This document shows, in pieces, positions 12,305 through 22,600 of a stretch of DNA of 64,000 nt. Within the stretch, counting starts at the first letter, position 1, and the number at the start of each line of letters is the position of its first letter. Made by a program: the position numbers and the translations under genes. The notes beneath the pieces are model-generated. The model was not told the DNA's origin. It saw nothing but the letters and a program-made list of their open reading frames with translations, and made no database searches. This DNA is from Triatoma infestans (taxonomy: Eukaryota; Arthropoda; Insecta; Hemiptera; Reduviidae): contig JAAEAF010006466.1 in assembly GCA_011037195.1 (NCBI GenBank), positions 1-64,000 of the forward strand. The letters are read 5' to 3'.

Positions 12305-15300
12305 AATAAAAACTTTGACTCTGGTAAAAAAAAAGTTTTGACTAAGAATTTATCTTTTGTTTCTCTTAATATTGCAGGCTTAAAAAACAAGTTACATGAT
12401 CAGTTCTTTTTTAATTTTTTTCGTAAAAATTATGATGTATTTATTTTTCTAGAGACTTTTGTCACAGAAGATTGCTTATTTTTTATACAAGTTACTTTTC
12501 AGATTACAAATTAATTTGGGTACCAGCTAATACACATTCTAAATATGGCCGTGCTATAGGTGGAGCTGTTTATGGTATTAAACTTAACATTTTTCAAAAG
12601 TTAGCTTATTTTTCTGAATATGCAGGCATCAGTTTTATAAATATTAGGAGAAAAAATTCACATATATCTGTAGTTCCAGTATATTTAAACTGTAATTTTT
12701 GGGATCGTGACTTTAACACTTTAAAAAACTTACTTCAGCACTTCTCAAGCAGACAAATAATTTTAATTGGTGATTTTAATTCCAGAATAGGGGACTCACA
12801 GACTCTTCCAGATGACTTGTTTGTAGATAATCCTAGGGTCTTCCCTACTAGAACAACCAAAGATGGAATATTAAACAGTAATGGAACTCAACTGTTGGAA
12901 CTATTTGATAATTTTGATTTAACTGTGTTGAATGGTCGTGTTTCAGGTGACTTGGAGGGTGAGTATACATTCATCGGTGCTATGGGCTTCTCAGTTATTG
13001 ATTTTTGTTGTGTTTCGTTTGAATGTATCTCCCTCATTGAGAACTTTAAAATCATACCGGAAATATTTTCAGATCACCTCCCGCTTTCTTTAACGTTAAA
13101 TCTGAAATCAGATTCTTACACCTCTCCTAACTCCTCCCAGCTATTACCTCTCATACCTCAGCTGCCTTGGTTACAAAGAAATATAGAATGTTATAAAATA
13201 AATTTGGAAACACATATTTCTGAGATGTCCTCGTTCCCTGCTGATCCACAAAAATATGCGGATGTATTTACGTCTTGTATCATAAGTTCCTGTTTTTCCT
13301 CTAAGTATAATACTTCTTATATTCGGTCTTTTCGCAAAAACACTTGGTTTGATTATGAATGCCTCCGTTGTAGGAAAAGATTGTTCAAATTATTAAACTT
13401 ATTTCGTTCATCTAGCTCTGAAACAGTCAAAACTGCCTATTGTAATTTAAGAAGAGATTATAAGACACTTTGCTTTAATAAAAAAAAAGAATATTTTCAG
13501 TCAGTAGTAGACCAGTTTAAAGCAGTAAAAGACTCCAAAGACTTCTGGTATCTGGTAAATACTTTTAAAACACAAAAGTTTATCTGCGGTAATAATATTG
13601 ATTTGGATGATTGGGCACTTCATTTTAAAACTTTGCTTAACCCTCCTTTAACCGATCCTGTTCTGTATGCACAACCATATATTGCCTCTCCAGTTTTAGA
13701 TTCTCCGTTTACTTATGAGGAACTGATTTCTGTTCTTACCACAGCTAAAAACAATAAAGCTCCAGGTCCTGATCAAATTGTTTACGAATTTTACAAACAT
13801 GCTCCTGCAATATTTCTGGAGAAATTATTAGATTTTTTCAATTATATATATGAAATAGGAAGCACCCCGGCAACTTTTGGTCAGTCCATAATATTTCCAT
13901 TATACAAACTAGGTGATGTCAATAATGTAACTAATTACAGGGGCATTTCCTGTTTAAATACTATGTGTAAAATCTTTACTGGTCTCCTACTCTCGCGCCT
14001 TGAAACATATATAAAGCAAAATAATTTATTAAGCGATTGCCAAACTGGTTTTAGAAAAGGATACTCGGCAATAGACAATTTATTTGTTTTAATTAATCTT
14101 ATAAATATTAAATTCTTGACAAAAGGTCAGAAACTCTATTGTTTTTTTGTTGATTTTAGTTCAGCATTTGATACAGTAGATCATAAATTGTTAATACTGA
14201 AACTTTTAAATCTTGGAATTTCTTCAAAATTTATTAACATTTTAAATAACCTGCTGTACTCCAATTCGTGCTCTGCGGTGAGAGGGAGAGAGGACATTTC
14301 TGATTTTTTTGGTGTGTCAGGAGGAGTAAGACACACTGCCTTTTAAGCCCACTATTATTTTCTCTATTCCTTGACGACCTACCTGACACCCTAGAGGGTG
14401 GAGTCTCCGTGGGTGATACTAAAGTCAAAGCGCTATTGTACGCGGACGATGTGGTCCTCATTTCCGATAGCCCAACAGGCTTACAATGGCATGTCAATTC
14501 TTTACAAAAGTATTGCGCCCAGTGGAACTTAAAAGTAAATTTAAGCAAGTCGAAAGTGGTTGTCTTCAGGAAAGGCGGAAGACTTGGTTCCTTAGAAAAA
14601 TGGAGATATAAAGGTCCACTAATAGAGGTCACCAATTCTTATAAATATCTTGGTGTTGTTTTAACATCTCGCCTTTCCTTTCGTCATCACTTGAATGACA
14701 AAATATCACAAGCTATGTTAGGGCTGAATAGGGTCTGGTCCCGCTTTCTCTTTCACAATCAAGTTCCATTAAAATCCAAATATCAAGTCTTCAACACTGT
14801 ACAGCGGTCAATATTGTGTTATGCTGCCCAAGTCTGGGGCTACCAGCGTTATGAAGAATTAGAGAAATTTCAAAGATATTTTGTTAAAAAAGTGTTTGCT
14901 TTGCCCAGTTTTACTCCTAACTACATAATTCATCTTGAGGGCTCCATCAACACAGTTTTTTTCTTCACATTAAGTCTTCATATTAAATATTGCACTAAAA
15001 TTTTTTCTTCTCCTGATTCCCGTTTAACGAAGATTGCAGCCTCAGAAGTTGTTAAAAAGAATATTCTATGGTTTAAATGCTGGTCGGATCTTTTGCAGAA
15101 ATACTCACTAGAATTCAGTTTTAGTCTAGATAATTTATCAGACTGGAAAACTTATGCTTCAGACTTGCTAGAGAAAATCAGAACAAGTGATCGGGAGGAG
15201 TCTGTGAGTCGTGCTCTGAAGTCTGATCGTTTCCTTCTTTATAAAGAGCTGTTGGATACTAATAGGGATCTCTCTACATATAATGTTGGTCTAAATGAAG

Positions 15301-15611
15301 AGGTTAATCTTAAAGATTTGAGTCTATTGTTCAAAATAAGGGGTGAATTACTCAATCTAAATTGTGTTCCATGGTGCAATAAAGACCAGGATAAAGAGCG
15401 GTGCCACTTGTGTAATCTAAATGAACGAGAGGATATGTTCCACTTTTTATGTCAATGTTCTGCACTGGCTCATATTCGTCAATTATACTTTGGAATGGGT
15501 TCACTTTCATCACAGTTTGTTATTTCTTACCTCTCCAATATAACTGATTGCCTTGTTTTTGTAAAATTTGTTCAACAAGCTCTAGATTATAGAAATAAAA
15601 CCAATCATTAA
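12302..15611 (+). CDS. LINE ORF2: endonuclease and reverse transcriptase, two frameshifts
   Basis: Segments 12302-12514, 12472-14346 and about 14337-15611 form one protein broken by frameshifts near 12475 and 14337. APE-type endonuclease: LIGDFNSRIG at about 12765 and FSDHLPLSL near 13066. Reverse transcriptase: NNKAPGPDQI, NYRGISCLN, QTGFRKGYSAIDN, FVDFSSAFDTVDH, then LLYADDVVLISD at about 14436, so the catalytic F/YADD is intact. The end carries CHLCN with FHFLCQC, a zinc-knuckle-like motif. The protein nicks target DNA and copies element RNA into it. It is not translatable as it stands. Confidence 0.9.
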
Positions 15612-15819
15612 TACCTACAATTTCATAAGTAATAATTATAATAAAATAGTAATAGCAAAATAGTAATTTTCTTTGTTATATGCAATTTTGCTTTTCTTTT
15701 TATGTAAAATTAATAACCAAACTCTGGCAGACGGCTTCATGCCATGCTATGTAATACTAATTTACTTATTTCTGTATGTAATATTTTCATTTAAATAAAG
15801 TGTATTATTATTATTCAAT

Positions 15820-16960
15820 ACTGATGTTAATTAAATGATTATACGTTAAATGTTTATGGAACTTGTAGAAATACAATACAAATAAGAAAATTACTAACCA
15901 AACATTTAAAAACCGTTATTTAATTTAAAGTATTTATTAAAATATCGAAATTAATAAATCATCCATTCTCTCTTAATTAACTATCAGCTTAAAAACTTAG
16001 AATTTAGAGCTCAACAATTAAAAAATGGACTAGCAAGTAAATACATGCACTCACTTCTCTTCATCTTTGGCTGAACAAACTCCATTATCATTGTTTAATA
16101 ACAATAAAGTAAACAATAAATAAATAAATAACATTTAATTTATTAAATTAAACAAAAAATAAAAACCTCAACACTTCGTTTTTAAAATAACAAGCAAAGG
16201 TAACAGTATACAAAAATAAACTTCCCCAATTTAACCCATAAGGTTATACTTAAATCTATTTCTGTCTACATATTTAAAACGTTCATAGTGGGGGCAATTA
16301 TATAATTAGATATTTCTAATTTCCTGCTAACGGAAAGGATATAGCGTTAATTTTTGTTTTATTATTATTAATTCAAGATGAGTTCCCTTGGGGGCTGGTC
16401 TTAAAAACGAGGGGATTGCAACTAAACAACATCACAATGTGGCAAAAAATTCACTTCGGTGCAGTTAATAGCAAGAGTTTCTCTTATGTATTGCTGGAAA
16501 TACATGTTTTGAGGTACCTGACTCGTTGAAGTGTGGTTTTTATTTAGAAATTGCTCTCTGTCTGTGCAAGTGTTCATAACACAAAAATGTAAAATCACAG
16601 AAAGTTCAAATTTGATACTTCGTTGAAGTTCTACCGGAGAAGGGACTTGAGACAATATTTTTGACCAAAATCGGTTAACCGGAAACAGAATTAGGCAAGT
16701 ATAATTTGACTAACGACTAATGATTTTAACTAAATTCGGAATAACATGATTGATGGGTGAATGTAGAAAGGAAAAAAATAAAAAATTAAGGAACAGAAGT
16801 TAAATGAGAAACACGTAAATATTGTGTTGAATTGTAAACAAAGCTCGGAAAAGGGAAAACAATGATAAAAAAAATGAGTAAAATATAAAATAAAGTAATA
16901 TACAGTATAGGATAATAAATAAATAAATATCGGCCATTGGGCCCACAATCACATTTATTT
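15820..16960. other. AT-rich interval without recognised genes
   Basis: Very AT-rich. 16420-16700 holds a weak family A remnant (CCGGTTAACCGATTTTGGTC-like text on the minus strand). A short run at 16928-16985 ending GACAGTCCATAAAC is unassigned. Confidence 0.5.
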
Positions 16961-17041
16961 ATTATTTATACAAGCTTTCGACAGTCCATAAACTTTGCAT
17001 AGCGTTTCTTCTTTAGTACAGTATACTATTCTTTGTACAGT

Positions 17042-17577
17042 TAGGGTTGCCAGATCTAATATATTTAATACCACCCTGATATATTTTGTTCTTATTGATA
17101 CATTATATCAGACTCTAAATATATGTCTAAAAATGATATATTTATCCGAGCACTGCGATGATAACAATAATAATTCGCATAAGCGCGCTGATCTCGCGCT
17201 ACACAATTATCAGGGAACAAGTAGTGATTGCTGATTGGTTGATAAGAGTCTCGTTTATGGCGCACGCATATCTTACGCGAATGCATTCCGCCGGTTCCGC
17301 ACTCGCCAAGTGTCAAAAATGACTAAACTAAAAGTTTAGGATACAAATACTTAAAGGATGCTGTACACCAACTGACAATCAGATGACATTGACGTCTAAG
17401 ATTTTAAGGCCGCAGCTGTATGTGCATTTATTTTTGTTATAAATTAACAAATTTTGAAAGATTAAGTTGGTTTTTATTTAATAAAGTTTTCAAAAAAATG
17501 TGGTATATTTCTTTCCTAAATGATATATTTTTGAAATCTTAATCATATATATTTACATTTTTCACCTGGCAACCCTA
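17042..17577. mobile_element. hAT-type MITE with target-site duplication
   Basis: Ends TAGGGTTGCCAG and CTGGCAACCCTA are perfect 12-base terminal inverted repeats, extended by weaker pairing. The flanks are TGTACAGT (17034-17041) and TGTACAAT (17578-17585), an 8-base duplication with one mismatch, as expected for hAT. The 536-base interior holds no transposase but repeats a GATATATT motif near both ends. It must have been mobilised by a transposase from elsewhere. Confidence 0.85.
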
Positions 17578-17814
17578 TGTACAATAGACTCCTGAAATTT
17601 CTTTTCCCCCCCCCTCCTAATAAAAATGATAAAATTGTGCACAATGAGCATACCTAACACCACTATTAAAATTTAGTTATCATATCCTTCAAATCATGCT
17701 ATTTATTATACACTATTTTCTAATGTCTAATTATAATTTATAAATAATTCCACTTTGTCATCAAACACACACATAGTCACACTTATAACCTCCCGAACAT
17801 ATTATATAGACCAA

Positions 17815-17995
17815 CAAACCAGCAAGTGTGAGTGTAACAGAAACATGAGGTTAAAGTGAACTCTGCACGAACTTGGTGAATTTGCTCTGTCGATTAATGA
17901 AATTCCGAAACCGGTCAGGAACAAAAGGAATATGCATGCTACGACGGATAAAATACCGTATGTTACCCAGCATTGCGGACCCATCCACATATTTT
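17815..17995 (+). repeat. Single hammerhead-like repeat, decayed
   Basis: Same unit as the pair at 5562-5800: GAACTTGGTGAATTTGCTCTG, then GAAACCGGTCAGGAAC, ending ACCCAGCATTGCGGACCC. The core reads CTGTCGA and stem II is damaged, so it is likely inactive. 17585-17800 is AT-rich and unassigned. Confidence 0.6.
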
Positions 17996-18001
17996 CATCG
18001 T

Positions 18002-18297
18002 TCATTTGTTCTTTAACGAACTCGATTTTATTTTCTACACTATTATTTTTCTTTACAAAATCAAAAGGCAAATTTATTTTATCCACTTCGATGCACGAAT
18101 TATTATTCAACATTATGCAAAGGAAGGAATCAGATAGACACATATAAGATTTTTCGCCATCTCTTTAATTTTCATTGCGCGTAATAGCACAGGAAGGATA
18201 TAAATCACAATCATCTTCCTTTGTTTCACCAGATGTTTTAATTCCTGGCTTATCAACTAATATAGGATTAGGATCGCAAGGGGTATAAGGCAGAGTG
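18002..18297 (-). pseudogene. Cysteine-containing coding fragment with in-frame stop
   Basis: On the minus strand one frame runs about 98 codons (start PILVDKPGIKTSGETKEDDC; end VDKINLPFDFVKKNNSVEN) with a single stop in the middle (CAITRNEN, TAA). Codon use looks like AT-rich coding sequence rather than the local repeats, and several cysteines are spaced as in a secreted domain. I cannot name the family. The stop, and the hammerhead-type repeat abutting at 17990, suggest a dead exon or fragment. Confidence 0.3.
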
Positions 18298-18500
18298 CCT
18301 TGTGCGTCTCTGTCTCATGTAACACCCCAAGTCAACCCCACCTCTAAGTGGTGCGATCCGAGCACCTCCTCCGGGAGGTGGCTGACAGGGAAATGACGAT
18401 CAGGGCCAGAATAAACCTCTCTGACTCTGCCCCTCCTCTTCCCATCCTAGTGATCCTTCCCTAATACCCCTTAAGTGTCCCAAGCCGAGAAGAGATGTGC
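18297..18500. repeat. GC-rich repeat fragment, family unknown
   Basis: Contains CACCTCCTCCGGGAGGTGG, a strong small hairpin, in sequence of much higher G+C than its surroundings. It looks like a retroelement UTR or SINE piece, but I cannot match it inside the window. Confidence 0.35.
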
Positions 18501-18748
18501 GTCGAGAATTAAACAATTGAAATTTACTAAGTCACAAAAAAAGACTTTATTTACAAATTAAAACAGTGTACAGTTACATATAGACGGTAATAAAAAGTAA
18601 TTATTATAACGATTTAGAATGCCCTTTTATATATATTTGAGGCTAGGAATATACATATATAATATCATAGAAGATATGATATCACTATTAAACAATATTT
18701 ATGCACAATACTTAATTAAATAGATATTTTAATCTTTGGGAAAATTAT

Positions 18749-18940
18749 ACAAATCATTCTCTTCTTGTGGTGAAGGGTTGGGTGACGTCATAACTGTGGC
18801 TGAATGCGTACAGGGTGGTAAAACATAATATGTGCGATAGCGGTCATCTTGGGGAACCGAGCGAAATCCGATTGTTGTAGCCTTCCCATGGTACGGGGCA
18901 GAGCCACGGGTGACGATTGGCTTCTTAGTGCTCTCTTAGT
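18749..18940 (-). CDS. Possible terminal exon of an unidentified gene or element
   Basis: Minus-strand open stretch of about 62 codons (KKPIVTRGSAPYHG, then TTIGFRSVPQDDRYRTYYV) ending in TAA. It is clearly richer in G+C than its flanks and is followed about 200 bases on by AATAAA (minus strand, near 18548). Just upstream, a good acceptor (TTTTCTAAATCAG) leads into RIRMEVNFKDNQLREH, which is offset by one base, so the junction may be frameshifted. I do not recognise the protein. It could be the last exon of a host gene, the end of an LTR-element ORF followed by its 3' LTR (a run ending GGCTTGGGACA lies near 18480), or a retrocopy. Confidence 0.35.
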
Positions 18941-19084
18941 TGATTATCTTTAAAATTCACCTCCATTCGAATTCTATCTGATTTAGAAAAGACAAAGAAA
19001 TCAGAGCTTCAACTTACAACAATATTTTTCTAACCCTAAAAAAAGATAATCGGCAGTAATTTGTTCTTCCAAATTTGAAATTGC

Positions 19085-19480
19085 CGCGCCACACTACAAA
19101 CATTTTTCTTATCCCTCCTACCTTTTAACAGTTTTTTAAATTAAAAAAAAAAATACTCTCTTCATTTCAATCTCAACGTTCACTCCCCTCCTACCCTAAA
19201 GGTATCTTTATCAGTTTTATTTTCACTCATTGTTCTTATCATTTTATTTAATTTACTTCTGTCACTTCTGTTTTATAATTTCTTCTGTTAATATTTCTTT
19301 AATTAAAAAATTTTTTTTTTTGGTATAAATCTGTGCACTTCTTCGTTTCTACAATACTGTACAATAATGTATTTTCTCCAATAAATTTTGCAGAGCTCCC
19401 GAAGAAGGGCACTAATGGTACCCGAAACGTAGAGCAACAAAGAATTATTTTTCTTTAAAAACTTCGCTGTTCATTGTACA
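19085..19480 (+). mobile_element. Penelope-like 3' end with hammerhead-like motif, upstream of XRCC4
   Basis: A pyrimidine-rich stretch ends in a hammerhead-like motif at 19395-19435. Stem I GCTC pairs with GAGC; the core is CCGAAGA (U4 changed to C); stem II has a GGG/CCC base; then GAAACGTA. It lies on the same strand as XRCC4 and ends about 200 bases before its ATG, so it may be inside the 5' UTR or promoter. Confidence 0.55.
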
Positions 19481-19636
19481 AACATCTCATCGGACTTACT
19501 AAGCTTATGGTCTAACCTGCAGGATGGAGAGGGTTTTATAACAGCATTAAGTAAGCTTGTAAAGGCGGGAATGACAAAGTTATCATTTTTATAAATTTAT
19601 AAAATAGAAAAAATCTATGTGTCAACAGTTCTTAAA

Positions 19637-22600
19637 ATGGAAAAATATCTGATACGTGAATTTCTAGATATCGAAACTAAATACAACTATAAACTTATTA
19701 GTGTCTGGCACAATGATTACATAGATTTGACTTTAATTGGTTTTAAATCTGCATGGATTAGTCAGGTAAGTAATTCCTAATTTAATAAATTTATTTAGTG
19801 ATTATGTCCGTAATTCTGCCAACTTTGAGTTGTTACAGTTGTGTAGTATAAACAGACAGGTAAATCTTTTGTTTCTAGTAAGAACATAGCCTACGTTCAC
19901 CATAACATAGTGTACTTTTATATAACTTTAATTTTGCCAACTTTGAGTTGTTACAGTGTGGGACAGATCCCCAAGTTTTTAGTAAAATTTAACCTTACAC
20001 ATAGCCTATGTTATCCATAAGTCATACTTTAGTATCTAGTGTTAGTACTTAAATATCCGGACAAACTAATTATTGCAATTATAATTAATGGTTATGAAAA
20101 AAATTGTAAATACAAAAGAGTAGTTGTTTAAAAATAAAACATTTATTTACAAATTGAGCTAATAACATTGAATGATTTTTTAAATATTATAGAATTCAGA
20201 AGAAATTAGGCTTCTTCCATACATTTACCTTTCCTTCTAAAGAAAATATGTTAAGAATATTACTTCGTCCCAATACTTTACATCTTTTGTGACCTTTTCT
20301 TCTGCTAACCTTAAAACGTTTTTTCCTATTCAGTTCATTAATAAAAGATTTTTTGCGAACAGACTTTGAATTACAACCCTGTTATTTTATTGCTGTTCGT
20401 ACTGTTTGGCGACAAACATCAGTACCAAAATATTTCATAGTTCAGATCGAATTTTTGGAGCACTTAACCTTAGGTCCTCCCTCACTGTTTTGAGGATGTG
20501 CCTCTTATCACAGTGAGCTAGTAATTTTGGGTGCCCTTGTTGTAGGGGCGATTCTATTGTCATTTTCATATTTTTCATTATTTCCCCTCCTGTACTTTTA
20601 CTAATACTCAAAAGAAGTGTTATTTTACGAATGGTTCTTTAATCGTTACGCATATAAATAATTATTTTTCTTAATTCTAAAGATATTGTATTTCTGCGAC
20701 GGCTTATTTTTTTACATTGATATTTGTAAGAGAATTCATTTAACCCTTGATTCATTTTTATCAGTATATATTTAGATTAGACAGAAGGAATTATTTGTCC
20801 GGATATTTTTGTGACATTAACTTTGACACGTTAACTTAAGTGGACTTTTCTTTTAGCCTTCTCATCATATTATTGATTAAATAAATAAAATGTTTTTATT
20901 GTGAAATTTCTAGACCACATTTTATTATATTTTTTTTGCTAATAAGTAAGACTGTCCAGAAATTAAAGTATCTTACTGTATGAACTCTCTATGGACTTTG
21001 AATTATTAACTCGTATGCTATACACAAACAAACCCTGCTTTTTAATAAGAATATTGCCAAACACACAGCATGTTTCTAATAAGCTAAGGCTTACTTTCTG
21101 TTATTGTTAGATAACCTTGGATAATACTTCCACCTGCCTCAGCACATTAGGAATGGATTATGATGATTACAAAAGCACCTTTAGAACGTTATTCGATCCG
21201 GAAAATTCTAAACATTTTAAACTAGTCTTTGAGGATGGAACGCTTACATGGTTTAAAGTTGTCAACGAGGATTTATCAATTATCTATGGTCTATTTGTAT
21301 TCACCAAAGTAAATATATTATATTTAGTTAACTTATAAGACCTTAACGGACTTTTTAATTTCTGGCAGTGGCGGTTTAGCAAACTGAGGGGCTCAAGAAT
21401 CTCCTCGTCCCAGCTGAAGTCCTTTGACTCTCCAAGGTGGTATGCTGTTTAGAGCATCAGTAAAGCTTCAGTAATGCTTATCAGGCTGAGTGCTCTGTAG
21501 CTACGTTCCTCGACCGCCCCGCAGTAGCCCTGTGATCACCAAAGTGAGCCTCTAAATAAGCAATAGTAGAGCACAATAAGATTTAGACTGAGTGGCTAAC
21601 TCCGTAAGTGGCTCACTTGTCTTATCTGCCCCAAGGGTAGCCAACTGTGGTATCAAAAAAAATACAAGAAGCTGGAACATAATATTCCTGTTAGTTACCA
21701 TCACCGCATCTCGAAACTCGCTCTAACGATTTCGCTTCAAATTTTGAATGCTAATTGCTCAGATATAAACCTATCAAGTATTGCGATCGTGTCAAATTTT
21801 CGAAATTGAGCTGTCAGAGGAAATATATGTTTTGATGTCCCTTGAGAACTAAAAAAATGTTTTTAGAGAATGGTTTGTATGTATGTGTATGTGTGTGTAT
21901 CTGTGTGTTAACAAAATATCTCAAAAACGAAAAATCGTAGAAAGCTCTTATTCCGTTTAGGTACTACCACCCATTAGGCACGAAGGTTTTGGGTAACGTC
22001 CACCAACTGGAAGTGCAACTAATGAATAATTTTTTCGGTTTTTTGACAGTTCCTCTAAAACGGTGACCACGATTTTCATTAAAGTTTGAATGCTCACTGC
22101 ACAACATAAAAAGTATCACTTTTATTTGAAGCATTTTTCCGACAAAAAAAAAGATTTTAGAAGGGTTTAGGTTTCGGTGTCACTTAGGTTTGAGATTTAT
22201 TCAATGAGATTGGCGTTGTCTTCTGGACTACAGTGTAATCACATTCAACCATTTCCTGCCTCGGGTGCTAACCAACTTGTAGCGTCCTACTATCTCTTAT
22301 TTAAAGAAATATTGTCACCTTTATAATTATATTCCGTGTGTATTTCATTCAACATCAGTGTGAACCTGAGCTACAGAAGCAGGTAATTGCTGCTGCTGAG
22401 TTGTTTTGAGCTACTCTGGTGCCCGAATTCTGCCCTCTTCCATGGTCCCAGTATTAATATAATGACAGTATTCTACTGTAAGTTAATATCATTATTTGAA
22501 TTTTTTGTGTTTAATTGTGATTTGAGATAACAGATTGCGAAGTGTTTATTGAAATGTTGGAACCATTGTCTACCAACTTCTTAAGACTGAGAGAACAAAT

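Larger units (their letters stand above)
10900..15820 (+). mobile_element. Non-LTR retrotransposon (LINE), near full length
   Basis: A two-ORF LINE. Apparent 5' UTR about 10900-11515, ORF1 11516-12304, ORF2 12302-15611, then a 3' UTR with AATAAA at 15794 and an (ATT)n tail at about 15804-15815. ORF2 has an endonuclease, a reverse transcriptase and a C-terminal Cys/His motif but no RNase H. That fits the CR1/Jockey superfamily; I cannot fix the clade. It keeps long open frames, so the insertion is relatively young compared with the other relics here. Confidence 0.9.

Noticed and set aside
18840..18920. Assignment of the unknown exon to alpha-2/delta or XRCC4
   Set aside because: Wrong strand for XRCC4, and it ends in a stop upstream of alpha-2/delta coding exons, so it cannot join either gene.
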